Origin: Glaciimonas sp. CA11.2
GTDB taxonomy: Bacteria > Pseudomonadota > Gammaproteobacteria > Burkholderiales > Burkholderiaceae_D
DNA: 64,000 nt
Reading direction: 5' to 3'
NCBI RefSeq assembly: GCF_034314045.1
Contig: NZ_JAVIWL010000001.1
Location: forward strand, 4,774,001 to 4,838,000
Position numbers and translations under genes: made by a program. Shown here in pieces: positions 41,046 through 49,767 of the stretch. Each line of letters begins with the position of its first letter. Position 1 is the first letter of the stretch. Below the pieces are notes generated by a model. It made no database searches. It was not told the DNA's origin and worked only from the letters and a program-made list of their open reading frames with translations.

Positions 41046-41690
41046 ATGCTAGCGTATCAATCAGGGCAACCAATCTCCGTCACTCCCTGGCCGCTAGCGG
41101 CTCCTCATATCCAGCAAGTGCGCGCTATGAGGGCTGTCGGTGGGGGCGAGCTAAAACCGTTGATTCTCGCCATCAGTATCATTACACCGCAAACAACAAA
41201 CCGTGATAGCGCCCGGAAGCTAGTCCGTGCGGCGCTGCGTGAAACACTCGGTATTTTGCTTGATATGTCACCGCAATCGGTGCCCTTGATTTCTGAACCC
41301 GGTCACCCCATCCGATTAGCTTTACCTCATCAGCAGATTGGACTGTCGATAACCCATGAAGCTGGTTTTTCACTCGCAGCCATCAACTTGTATGGCAAAA
41401 TCGGTATCGATACGATGCGAACCGACAGCATTTCTGATTGGCAACAGGTAGCCCAAGACTATCTCGGAAGCACTATTTATAACCGTATTTTGAGCAAGCC
41501 CGAAAACCAGCGTGCGATTGCATTTGCGGAACAGTGGACGCGATATGAAGCGAGTCTTAAATGTCTCTGTTTAGGTATTACAGAGTGGGATTTAAGGTTA
41601 GATAAAGCATTACGCCAATGCGCCGTAAATTCGCTGATGTTGCCAAATGGCATGGTCGGCACTATCGCCACATTGCCCGCCAAACCTTAA
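41046..41690 (+). CDS. 4'-phosphopantetheinyl transferase superfamily protein
   Basis: A 214-residue protein of the Sfp/Gsp branch that loads coenzyme-A-derived phosphopantetheine onto carrier domains. Seen: the metal-binding GID (residues 120-122) and the W-x-x-x-E-A-x-x-K motif, as WTRYEASLK (Trp164, Glu168, Lys172). The position just before the Glu, normally Lys in Sfp, is Tyr here. It lies 23 bases downstream of the peptide synthetase on the same strand, so it almost certainly activates that protein's Ser575. There is no strong ribosome site, which may mean translational coupling. Confidence 0.82.
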   Translation: MLAYQSGQPISVTPWPLAAPHIQQVRAMRAVGGGELKPLILAISIITPQTTNRDSARKLVRAALRETLGILLDMSPQSVPLISEPGHPIRLALPHQQIGLSITHEAGFSLAAINLYGKIGIDTMRTDSISDWQQVAQDYLGSTIYNRILSKPENQRAIAFAEQWTRYEASLKCLCLGITEWDLRLDKALRQCAVNSLMLPNGMVGTIATLPAKP

Positions 41691-41735
41691 TTTTTGTTGT
41701 CTCATTTTAGCTTGGCTTGACGTTCGGCTCAAACC

Positions 41736-42173
41736 CTACAAAATCACTTTGCCGCGCATCGCCTTGTCTTTGCCCCGCCGGGTTTTTCCTTCAACACGTT
41801 TAAGCTGCGAAGAATAACTCGGTTTCGTAGGGCGACGACGCTTCTGTACCACGGTCACACCTAATACCAGCGCACGTAGTCGCTCTAGCGCATCCACCTT
41901 ATTCTGTTCCTGACTGCGTGATTGTTGCGCCTTCAGAATCACCACGCCATCCTTGGTAATGCGCTGATCTTGCAGCGCCAGCAGTTTTTCTTTATAAATA
42001 ACAGGAAGTGACGATGCGTTTATATCAAAACGCAAATGGATAGCGGACGACACCTTATTCACGTTTTGACCTCCCGGCCCTTGTGCGCGCACGCCGGTCA
42101 TCTCAACTTCTGCAAGAGGAATGCTAAGGCCTTCGGCGATAACCAGCAAATTTTGATCGTTAGGAGGGAACAT
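41736..42173 (-). CDS. arfB: Alternative ribosome-rescue factor ArfB (YaeJ)
   Basis: A 145-residue peptidyl-tRNA hydrolase that frees ribosomes stalled without a stop codon. The catalytic GGQ (residues 34-36, in GPGGQNVNK) and the long basic C-terminal tail (KRRRPTKPSYSSQLKRVEG) that threads into the empty mRNA channel are both present. Release-factor domains other than the GGQ domain are absent, which separates it from RF1/RF2. It is convergent with the phosphopantetheinyl transferase gene and divergent from yceI. Confidence 0.93.
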   Translation of the reverse strand: MFPPNDQNLLVIAEGLSIPLAEVEMTGVRAQGPGGQNVNKVSSAIHLRFDINASSLPVIYKEKLLALQDQRITKDGVVILKAQQSRSQEQNKVDALERLRALVLGVTVVQKRRRPTKPSYSSQLKRVEGKTRRGKDKAMRGKVIL

Positions 42174-42262
42174 TTGGCCTATTATAAAGCGGCAATTTCG
42201 AAGAACCTAATACCACCAGAAAACACCAAGGTTGAACGCCGTTAACCTAGAGGGAAGTCCTG

Positions 42263-42862
42263 ATGCGCGCCAAAGTTATCAAAGTAAAAAATGGGTTAAT
42301 CATTCTGATCGCCCTCGCTTTTAGCGCAAGTGCTGGTTCAAGCTCGGGTGCGACGGAGCACTTCACAATTGATTCCGACCATACGTTTTCGTCATTCGAA
42401 TATAGCCATTGGGGCTTATCGATGCAGCGCAATCGGTTTGATCGTACCAGCGGCTACATTGCGTTTGATCAGGCTGCAGGAACCGGTGAAATCATGATCG
42501 AGATTGAAGCAGCATCTGTTAATACCGGTACCGAGTTATTTAATAAAGCACTACGTGCCAGCGAATTTTTTGATGCCGAAAAATATCCAAAAATACTATT
42601 TACCTCTTCGCAGTTACTATTTGACGGAGACAATCTCAAGCAGGTCCAGGGCGATCTAACTATTAAAGATGTCACCCATAACGTGACGCTGGAAATAACC
42701 AATTTCAATTGTCGCTTTATGTTGCTGTACGGAAAGCGGGCTTGCGGTGCGAATGGCTTCGTCAAAATTCTCCGAAGTAATTACCACTTGGGACGTTTTG
42801 TACCTTTTGTCAGCGATGCGGTCACGCTGCATATCGTAGTGGAAGCGATCAAGGATTATTGA
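42263..42862 (+). CDS. YceI family periplasmic protein
   Basis: A 199-residue exported protein with an N-terminal signal segment (KNGLIILIALAFSASAG, cleavage probably near residue 28) and a YceI lipocalin-like beta-barrel: the pattern F..D..HT.....H.G.S...G, then the NT..E..N..L....FF....YP conserved region. YceI proteins bind isoprenoids (polyprenyl chains) in the periplasm. A GAGGGA lies just before the ATG. Two cysteines near residues 152 and 163 could form a disulfide. It stands alone, divergent from arfB. Confidence 0.87.
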   Translation: MRAKVIKVKNGLIILIALAFSASAGSSSGATEHFTIDSDHTFSSFEYSHWGLSMQRNRFDRTSGYIAFDQAAGTGEIMIEIEAASVNTGTELFNKALRASEFFDAEKYPKILFTSSQLLFDGDNLKQVQGDLTIKDVTHNVTLEITNFNCRFMLLYGKRACGANGFVKILRSNYHLGRFVPFVSDAVTLHIVVEAIKDY

Positions 42863-42960
42863 TGCTTGCCACGCTTCATTCTCATGATCGAGTAATCAAA
42901 CAAGAAGTCATCCAAGTAAATCCGCGTTACAGCTATTTGGGTAAGAAAAAATACTCTCTT

Positions 42961-44103
42961 CTAAAGAAATAACCAGACATACACCAATGCAGCAACAACC
43001 AAAAGAAACGGAATCGAATAAACATGAAAGGTGATCCACGCCTTTTTGTCCGGTGTCATACGCAGCGCAATAATATTAGCGAGTGAACCCAACATAAAAC
43101 CAAATCCGCCGACGTTAACGCCGAAAGCGATCAATCGCCAGTCGCCACTATATTCCGCAAGCAAAATCGCAGCGGGGACATTACTGATGAATTGCGACGC
43201 CACGATACCGGCAAGATAGAGTCGTTGCGATTCGGCAAGACCGACACTCTCCACCAACGCATGAACTATCGGCAACTGCGCTACCAGTCGTAAATCGACA
43301 AACATTAAAATGAATACCAACAGCAATGCCCAGTCGATCCGCGCCACCACGTTGCGCTGCGCAAATAAAAAGATCGCCAATACCATTAACAAAGCGGGGG
43401 CGGCATAATGCCTGTCCGTCATGATTAAAAACGGCACATACATAGCCAGCGATATGAGAAGCAATTTTTTATTGATCGGGGTCATCGCAGCATCCTCCTC
43501 AACCATCAGTTTTAAACCGGGAAATGCAACTACGGTCAATAAAACCAGCGGAATCATAAAAATGCATACCATCGGTAACATCGCGATCACATAATCCTGA
43601 AAAGAGAGATGTGAAAGCTGCCAGAGGAAAAGATTTTGTGGATTTCCAATGGGTGTCAGCGCAGAACCCGCATTGGCCGCCAGCGCTTCAAAAATAATCA
43701 GGCGGGTTATCGGCAATTTGATCGTGGTGCGCAAACTGAGTGTCAACGGGACCATGACGAACAGTCCTACGTCGTTGGTCAACAGCATCGACAAAAATGC
43801 GGTGGCGAGCACCAGAAAAACAGCAAGGGCGCGCTCAGTTGGCATCAATACCGTTAAATGCCTACCCAAGCGCGACAGATAGCCGCTTAATTCAACACCC
43901 TTGGTTAACGCCAGCAAACCGGTCAATGTCGCAATCGTGGGCCAATCGACCAAATGCGGATACTGCTGAATTTTTTCGGGAGCAATAGCCGACAAAATCA
44001 GCAAAATGACGAATAAAATTAGAAAAAAATAATCTTTACGTAGTGTTTCAAATAAAGTTGCAAATAAGGATGAAGTTGTCGATAGTTTAATAATATTTGT
44101 CAT
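42961..44103 (-). CDS. SLC13/ArsB-type anion permease
   Basis: A 380-residue polytopic membrane protein of the citrate/arsenite (IT superfamily) type: ten or so hydrophobic segments with TNDVGLFVMVPLT and the NAGSALTPIGNPQN signature (helical hairpin with Gly-Asn-Pro-Gln), and a mirror-image motif around QFISNVPAAILLAEYS. Such proteins move dicarboxylates, citrate, sulfate or arsenite. No arsR or arsC lies nearby, so arsenite export is not supported. The start is the second possible Met (44103); six upstream residues look unconserved. Confidence 0.82.
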   Translation of the reverse strand: MTNIIKLSTTSSLFATLFETLRKDYFFLILFVILLILSAIAPEKIQQYPHLVDWPTIATLTGLLALTKGVELSGYLSRLGRHLTVLMPTERALAVFLVLATAFLSMLLTNDVGLFVMVPLTLSLRTTIKLPITRLIIFEALAANAGSALTPIGNPQNLFLWQLSHLSFQDYVIAMLPMVCIFMIPLVLLTVVAFPGLKLMVEEDAAMTPINKKLLLISLAMYVPFLIMTDRHYAAPALLMVLAIFLFAQRNVVARIDWALLLVFILMFVDLRLVAQLPIVHALVESVGLAESQRLYLAGIVASQFISNVPAAILLAEYSGDWRLIAFGVNVGGFGFMLGSLANIIALRMTPDKKAWITFHVYSIPFLLVVAALVYVWLFL

Positions 44104-44411
44104 TGTTGGTCGAGTAAACACTTTGTAAATCGGTGTAAAGTTTGCGAATTCCGGGCGACTAGCCGACGGTGAACGAACCGTTTAAGGCGTTTTCATCAAC
44201 GCCCTCTAATCGTTGTGCCTACACAGAATACTGCTTCAACGCAATTATATCGATACACGCTCAGTGAGCGTGAAAAAGCAGGAGCACCGCACGTAGATCT
44301 TTGCTTTAGTGTATTTGAAAAGCGCAGCAGTACTAGTGGAAACAATCATTTCCACGCTGTAAGTGCGTAATTGCAGATTGGATCGCTTGACGGCGGGAAG
44401 ATAGATTTGTA
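44104..44411. other. Upstream region of the anion permease
   Basis: About 308 bases between two minus-strand genes. It contains a 17-base palindrome CACGCTCA-G-TGAGCGTG at 44256-44272, a possible regulator site or part of a hairpin. There is no coding frame. Confidence 0.4.
44256..44272. promoter_or_regulatory. 17-base palindrome CACGCTCA-G-TGAGCGTG
   Basis: Perfect 8-base arms around a single base, about 155 bases upstream of the permease start. Its symmetry fits a dimeric regulator binding site. No T run follows it on either strand, so a terminator is unlikely. Confidence 0.35.
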
Positions 44412-44819
44412 TTAACGCGACATTCCCTCAACTGCTGTGCGCAATTTCTTTATGGAAGCATCCAGGTCGGTTTTTAATTCTTCCCAGGCATTCAGTCCAC
44501 TATTTTTCAAATCCATGCTTTTTTTATCAAGATCATTCAGATCTCTTTGAAAGCCTTGAATAGTCGGCTCCATACGCAGTCTCGCAACTCGACCTGACTT
44601 CTTGGCCTTAGCATTAAGACTATCAATTTTGATTTTTAAGTCGGCAATTTGCTGGCGCACCGCTTTTAAATAGGTATCCCGTTGTACTTCTACACCATAT
44701 ATTTTTTGTCGCGTATCGGGCGACTCTGCGAACGTGTTTTCGTAAAAACACAAAGGTAATAAAGCCCAGAGCAATAAAACACCAATATTCGATTTAGCTA
44801 CTTTGATGGTGCGTTTCAT
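44412..44819 (-). CDS. Exported coiled-coil hypothetical protein
   Basis: A 135-residue protein with an N-terminal hydrophobic signal (NIGVLLLWALLPLCFY, cleavage probably after FAES) and a helical, charged body (residues about 45-130) with heptad-like spacing (LKAVRQQIADLKIKIDSL, then LDASIKKLRTAVEGM). I do not recognise a named family; the pattern resembles other small periplasmic coiled-coil proteins. The ATG at 44819 (MKRTIKV) has GGGGA seven bases upstream, a better start than the ATG two codons before. It is separated from neighbours by about 300 and 600 bases. Confidence 0.7.
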   Translation of the reverse strand: MKRTIKVAKSNIGVLLLWALLPLCFYENTFAESPDTRQKIYGVEVQRDTYLKAVRQQIADLKIKIDSLNAKAKKSGRVARLRMEPTIQGFQRDLNDLDKKSMDLKNSGLNAWEELKTDLDASIKKLRTAVEGMSR

Positions 44820-45294
44820 GTACATTCCCCGGTAGGCCCATCACATGGGCGTGATTTGAGCGTCTTATTGGAACGTCTTATCAGTGATCCTATAAGGGAG
44901 CCGTGATAACAGGTTAATAAATAAAACCGGTATGACACGTCAATAAATAGCAGGAATAGTTGACGCCAGATAAGTCCTGCAATTTCACTTGTTAACGAAA
45001 GCTCTCCATTCAGCCTATCCTCTATTTTCGTACTTTCAAGAAAATTCTATTCAGTATCGAAGCCACGGGTTGTACCTGTGTCTATTGAGCTCAAACCTCA
45101 ACAAGTGGCATATCTGCTGACTGGCCCACAATATCGAGAACGGCTTACATAATTGGACGAATTGTTGAAATATCCTTGGAAGATCAATACTGGCTAAAAA
45201 GCGATACGATCAACAAAAAATTAACACACCTAAAAATCTGTGATCCCCATGACTGCAATAAGCTCCAAAATTGACTTGCAGAACAGTTAATTGC
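44820..45294. other. Non-coding stretch upstream of the FNR-type regulator
   Basis: About 475 bases, A/T-rich, without a convincing ORF. It leads into the palindrome and FNR-like box described separately. I see no RNA gene. Confidence 0.4.
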
Positions 45295-45310
45295 GATTAC
45301 AATTGTAATC
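45295..45310. promoter_or_regulatory. Perfect 16-base palindrome GATTACAATTGTAATC
   Basis: Perfectly symmetric, about 140 bases upstream of the FNR-type gene. It does not fit the FNR consensus, so it is probably a site for another dimeric regulator or, less likely, a chance A/T-rich palindrome. Confidence 0.5.
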
Positions 45311-45329
45311 ATAAAGACAACATTAATAA

Positions 45330-45343
45330 CTGATCCACATCAA
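45330..45343. promoter_or_regulatory. FNR-like box CTGAT-CCAC-ATCAA
   Basis: Matches the FNR/ANR consensus TTGAT-N4-ATCAA at nine of ten positions and lies about 105 bases upstream of the FNR-type gene. This suggests autoregulation by oxygen. Confidence 0.6.
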
Positions 45344-45447
45344 AATTTATCGTCAACAAATCAGAAAATCAACGCCTTAGTGGCGATTCTGGTTTAGAAA
45401 TATCGCATCCCGTCCGCGTCTTTTTATTTTTAAAGGGATCAGTCACG

Positions 45448-46194
45448 ATGGTTAATACAGTCCCATTTCTCTCCCCACATCCGACACACGTCATGAACGT
45501 AAAGACGCATTGCGGGAACTGCAATTTGCGCGACCTATGCCTTCCAATCGGACTCACCGAGGCCGAACTTGATCGATTGGATCAAATTGTTAAACATAGA
45601 CGGCGCATTACGCGCGATAGTGCGCTCTATCGGATGAACGATCCATTCGTCAATCTGTATGCTATTCGTGTCGGGCATTTCAAGACATATCAAGTTAATG
45701 CCAACGGAGCTCACCATATTTCCGGATTTCAAATGACCGGTGAATTACTAGGGATGGAGGCCATCAGCTCATATCGGCATCAATGTAACGCAGTGGCGCT
45801 GGAGGATAGTGAAGTCTGTGAAGTGCCGTTTTCGGACTTGGAAAATCTCTTGAAAGATGTCCCGATCATGCTGCATTATTTTCATCGCATGATGAGCCAT
45901 GAGATTGCACAAGATCATAACGCCATGCTGCAATTAGGGAATCTTCGCGCAGAGCAACGGTTTGGGGCTTTTTTGCTCAATCTTTCGACCCGATATAAAA
46001 ATCGCGGCTATTCAGCTACGAATTTTCAATTACGGATGTCTCGAGAAGAAATTGCCAACTACTTAGGACTGACAAACGAAACTATTAGTCGGTTGCTTTC
46101 TCATTTTAAAAAAATGGGATGGTTGAAGGTCAACAACCGCGAAATTACATTATTAGACGTTCCCGCTTTGCTGATGTTAGTAGAGGGAAAGTAA
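45448..46194 (+). CDS. FNR-type oxygen-sensing transcriptional regulator (Crp/Fnr family)
   Basis: A 248-residue global regulator of the anaerobic switch. The [4Fe-4S] ligands are Cys22, Cys25, Cys31 (HCGNCNLRDLC) and Cys124 (SEVCEVP), matching the E. coli FNR arrangement. The DNA-binding helix ISREE...NETISRLLSHF contains the E-x2-S-R specificity residues that read TTGAT. The cluster is intact, so it should be an oxygen sensor rather than a Crp-type cAMP sensor. The ATG is preceded by AAAGGGA. An FNR-like box and a perfect palindrome lie in its upstream region. It is monocistronic. Confidence 0.93.
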   Translation: MVNTVPFLSPHPTHVMNVKTHCGNCNLRDLCLPIGLTEAELDRLDQIVKHRRRITRDSALYRMNDPFVNLYAIRVGHFKTYQVNANGAHHISGFQMTGELLGMEAISSYRHQCNAVALEDSEVCEVPFSDLENLLKDVPIMLHYFHRMMSHEIAQDHNAMLQLGNLRAEQRFGAFLLNLSTRYKNRGYSATNFQLRMSREEIANYLGLTNETISRLLSHFKKMGWLKVNNREITLLDVPALLMLVEGK

Positions 46195-46407
46195 CCAAGC
46201 TGTGAAAAAGTCACCACCCAAGAGCGAAAGTCCAAAAAAGAGTAGCGCCAATCTACTCAGCAGATAAAAATATCAGGCGGTAGTAATGCCTTACGTCAAC
46301 CAAGCTGTGAAACATCTGCCGTTACTGTCGCTGTCTCTTAACCTTTTCGCTATTCCTGCAACACTAACGGATCACAACATCAAATCGGGCCTACCAATTT
46401 GTTACGT

Positions 46408-47964
46408 TTAAAAAGGCGACTTTACCTGCTTAATTTTTTTCCATTGCTTATGGAGTTTTTTAAGATTGATTTCGTTATGCGCTGAGACATAATCGCGCAC
46501 GTATCCAGAAACATCGGCCAGTCTTGGCTTACCCGCTGTACATTGCTGTAATAAACCATCAGCTACACGCGCATCGTTTAATTCGCCTAACGTATCTTGC
46601 AGCACGCTAAGGGCGGCAAGATACGTTTTGATTTTTTTTGCAGAATATAACGAAGAAAAGAACGCTAATCCATAGCGCATTTTTTTTGCCGCAATCCGTA
46701 ATTTGTGACGCTCTGTCGCATCGATGGCACTTAGCCCCTTTCCGCGCTGACGTAGTTTCTTTTGATATCTACGCAACTGCGCAGTGGCGAAAGGGCGCAA
46801 CGGTGCATTAGCACGTTCCAGTAGCGAGGTGGCAGTGTCCGACTTTTTCCCTAACTGCTGATTTGCATCATGGATACATGCGCCCAAGATCAATATAAGA
46901 CGTGCATACCGGCTAGAGTTGAGAACTTTGACAGCATTACTTCTGCTCTTCTTCGCAAAGTCAGCGGCTTTTTTCTGTAACGGCATAACGGTCCGCGGTC
47001 CGTTGAAACCGAATGTCGCGGCGGCCAGTGTAGGACCAGCAAACACTTCCCAGTCACGTGCACTTCCTAAGTGTCTACCCAACCACTTGCACTCCTCCAG
47101 TAAAAACTCCGGTTCTGCTAACTGGTCTCTAAAAATCACGAGCGCTGAGCGCAGGCGGCGCACGCCAACCCGCATTTGATGTACGCTCTCGGCATCGGTC
47201 CCGTATTTAATGCCAGCTTCGTTACCTTGAATTTGCTCCAGACAATGGGCAAGAATTATCTGAAAACCCTCTCCTATCGTCTTTTTATCTGATAATGCAA
47301 GAGCGCTTGCCGTTGTTATCGCCGGTGGTTGCGGTGCATACAATCCGTAACCACGCTCAGCCTTACTAATATTACCGACGCTTAGTGCTATCGTCTCTTG
47401 CAGCGCTAATGCTAAGGCAAATAAATTTCCTGCCTTCCCCGATTTAAGTTCCAGTTCAATTTCACTAATCGGGATACTAATAACGCCGTCGCCATGACTA
47501 GAGACAATCTGGCCCTGATCGAGAGCCAACTCTACTTCGTCACCTTCGGGCAAACGCAACATCCAGATACGCCGCTGAAACCGCGTAGTGAATACAGGGG
47601 CGAGTTGCTGCATCAACTGTGGTCGACCCAACAGCTTGAACCATCTGGATCGGGGTTTCAACAGTGCCTGAATTGCCGGCAGGTCAGGCCTGAGATCCGT
47701 GACTTCGGACTCCCATTCGTTGCGCTGATGCAAGCCACTGTCGACCTGACCGCCCGCTTTCAATGTCTGGATTAATTTGCCATCAACTTCCCTCACCCGA
47801 AATCCTGCCCGATGGCGCATTAGATAACAATCCGGCGTATCGAAGTAGGTGCTGACAAGTTGTTGTTGGTAAGGTTTGGCGATCGCCAGTTGCTTTAACA
47901 AAGGATGCCGTCTAAAAGCGCTAACCGCACTTGGGGCAATAAGGAGTTTTAATTCTATTTCCAT
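46408..47964 (-). CDS. CYTH and CHAD domain protein (inorganic triphosphatase-like)
   Basis: A 518-residue protein. The N-terminal CYTH domain (residues about 1-200) starts with the ExExK motif (EIELK at residues 2-6), the signature of triphosphate tunnel enzymes (inorganic triphosphatase, adenylate cyclase, thiamine triphosphatase). The C-terminal CHAD domain (about 240-515) contains the conserved HQMRVGVRRLR and basic helices that bind polyphosphate. This fusion is known from YgiF-type inorganic triphosphatases. The GTG-ATG pair at 47967-47964 gives two possible starts; ATG is chosen. Confidence 0.9.
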   Translation of the reverse strand: MEIELKLLIAPSAVSAFRRHPLLKQLAIAKPYQQQLVSTYFDTPDCYLMRHRAGFRVREVDGKLIQTLKAGGQVDSGLHQRNEWESEVTDLRPDLPAIQALLKPRSRWFKLLGRPQLMQQLAPVFTTRFQRRIWMLRLPEGDEVELALDQGQIVSSHGDGVISIPISEIELELKSGKAGNLFALALALQETIALSVGNISKAERGYGLYAPQPPAITTASALALSDKKTIGEGFQIILAHCLEQIQGNEAGIKYGTDAESVHQMRVGVRRLRSALVIFRDQLAEPEFLLEECKWLGRHLGSARDWEVFAGPTLAAATFGFNGPRTVMPLQKKAADFAKKSRSNAVKVLNSSRYARLILILGACIHDANQQLGKKSDTATSLLERANAPLRPFATAQLRRYQKKLRQRGKGLSAIDATERHKLRIAAKKMRYGLAFFSSLYSAKKIKTYLAALSVLQDTLGELNDARVADGLLQQCTAGKPRLADVSGYVRDYVSAHNEINLKKLHKQWKKIKQVKSPF

Positions 47965-48191
47965 CACAATCTCTGGATGTGGCGCCGCTTTGTTTTATTA
48001 ATGGCCATGCGGAGTGTTGGCTTACCGAATATCAATCTAATCAAATTCAACGGCACAAAAGCATAAAAGTAGAATCGACGGCTCTTCGTTTTCGCAATAA
48101 TTTAATGATGAAATGCTGCGCAGTCAGCGTTCAAGCCGTAGAAAACTTATTGATCTGCCATCACCAACATATTACACCCACCACGAAACAG

Positions 48192-48512
48192 TCATTGCGG
48201 CAATTTTGCCTGCGCGTGCGTCAGCTGTGCCTCAAGCTCACGAATGCGTCTTAGGAGATTAAGCGCTACTGCCAGGCCGTGACCATCCAGCTCAAAATCA
48301 TCCCGCAAACGTCGCGCCGTTCTGGCAATCACGATGTAATGTGTCTGATAAAGATCATTTTCCGCATCAACGCTGGTCGGTGCAATTTCGCCCATCTCGA
48401 CCAAATCCTGCAATTCGGCCAGCGTCAATCCGGAATAATCTGCCAACTGATCTAGCGAACAAAGGCCTGCATCATTGAGCCATACCGCTTCCACAATATG
48501 CGTACGCATCAC
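48192..48512 (-). CDS. cbpM: Chaperone modulator CbpM
   Basis: A 106-residue MerR-like winged-helix protein that binds the J domain of CbpA and inhibits it. The pattern LDQLADYSGLTLAELQDLVEMGEIAPT fits the CbpM HTH, followed by a C-terminal helix (LNLLRRIRELEAQLTHAQ). Its first base overlaps the last base of cbpA, so the two are translationally coupled, as in most CbpA/CbpM operons. Confidence 0.88.
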   Translation of the reverse strand: MMRTHIVEAVWLNDAGLCSLDQLADYSGLTLAELQDLVEMGEIAPTSVDAENDLYQTHYIVIARTARRLRDDFELDGHGLAVALNLLRRIRELEAQLTHAQAKLPQ

Positions 48513-49453
48513 TAACCTCCTGTATTGAAGTGTGCACGAGGATTAAAAGTTGATTCGGCGGCAAGTTTTACAAACAAGGCTTGCTCACCCGGCGTCGCCG
48601 ACTTTGGTACCTCAATCCGAACAACTGCAAACAAATTGCCATTTTCGCCGTTGGCGGAAGGGAGACCCCGCCGGGCCAGACGAAATTGTCGATTAGCCGC
48701 CGTAGCGGGCGGGATCGTCAACTCAACAGTACCGCCCAAAGTGGGAACCTGGACGGTCGCACCCAGCACTGCTTCCCATGGAGACAGCGGCAGATCGATA
48801 TAAAGATCTTTTTCGCTGACGCGATAAAACGGGTGGGGAATAACCACCATGACGACATAAAGGTCGCCGTTTTTGCCACCATTACTCCCTTGCCCACCTT
48901 TGCCTGGCAAGCGTAACCGCTGACCGTCTTCGGCTCCTTTTGGCACCTTGACTCTGAAGGTCCGCGGTACGCGATGAATCAAACCTTGTTTATCATATTC
49001 CGGCAAACTCAAATTCACATCGATTTCGCCGCCGACATAAACCTGCTCAAGTGTGATCGGGGCCTTGACTTCATAATCTTGCCCGTGGGAAGGGCGACGT
49101 TGACGCGGTTGTCCACCTTCATGGCGGGAAGCCGCAAAGGCAGCCAGGATGTCGGCCATATCGACGTCGCCGAAGCCAGCATCAGAATCGTTAAAGGTTT
49201 GCTGCCAATCTTTGGGCGGCTGAACGTTTTCTCCCTGCTGATGGCGACCTAGCGCGTTATAAGCATCGCGCTTTTCCTGGTCTTTCAGCGTGGCGTAAGC
49301 TTCGGCGACTTCTTTGAATTTTTCCTCACCGTCTGGATCTTTGGAGACATCGGGGTGATATTTATGCGCCAGCTTACGGTATGCCTGTTTTATTTCCGCA
49401 GTGGTGGCATCTCTTTCGACACCAAGGGCACTGTAATAGTCTTTGAATTTCAT
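48512..49453 (-). CDS. cbpA: DnaJ-family co-chaperone CbpA (curved-DNA-binding protein)
   Basis: A 313-residue DnaJ paralogue: J domain (residues 1-70) with HPD (33-35) in KYHPDVS, a Gly/Phe-poor linker, then two C-terminal substrate-binding barrels (YEVKAPITLEQVYVGGEID, PKGAEDGQRLRLPGKGGQG). The zinc-finger region of DnaJ is missing, as expected for CbpA. The ATG at 49453 (MKFKDYYSALG) is the family start; a longer frame exists upstream. It works with DnaK and can bind curved DNA. It is coupled with cbpM. Confidence 0.92.
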   Translation of the reverse strand: MKFKDYYSALGVERDATTAEIKQAYRKLAHKYHPDVSKDPDGEEKFKEVAEAYATLKDQEKRDAYNALGRHQQGENVQPPKDWQQTFNDSDAGFGDVDMADILAAFAASRHEGGQPRQRRPSHGQDYEVKAPITLEQVYVGGEIDVNLSLPEYDKQGLIHRVPRTFRVKVPKGAEDGQRLRLPGKGGQGSNGGKNGDLYVVMVVIPHPFYRVSEKDLYIDLPLSPWEAVLGATVQVPTLGGTVELTIPPATAANRQFRLARRGLPSANGENGNLFAVVRIEVPKSATPGEQALFVKLAAESTFNPRAHFNTGG

Positions 49454-49767
49454 ATTCGCGCCCAGAATAAATTTTGATCGATGGACAGGTCGACTAGTCG
49501 CAAAGAATGGCCATCGATTTGCTTCCAAGCTTTAATCTTACTGTATATGAAGAGGAGTGTATGCAGACACAAAGGAAAAATGCCTAAAACAAGATAACTG
49601 CGTAATCGCCGACCAATCACGGGTTATCGCGTATTAAGCATCGCTTACAGACTTCCATCCCGAAAAATCCAATTTACCTATTACTGCCACACAATTTTGG
49701 GATACATCCGCTTTTTTTGATTACTCAGAACATTGGCATAACGCTTATTATTTTCGTAGTGAAACAT
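49454..49767. other. Upstream region of cbpA / downstream of the chemoreceptor
   Basis: About 314 bases containing the cbpA promoter and the 3' flank of the minus-strand chemoreceptor gene. No ORF of note and no clear terminator hairpin were found. Confidence 0.35.

Noticed and set aside
42961..44103. Arsenite efflux pump (ArsB)
   Set aside because: The fold fits but no arsR, arsC or acr genes are nearby, so only the broader SLC13/ArsB-type label is given.
46193..46312. 15-base direct repeat AACCAAGCTGTGAAA after the FNR gene
   Set aside because: Two copies 105 bases apart with no mobile-element ends or other pattern; probably local duplication without function.
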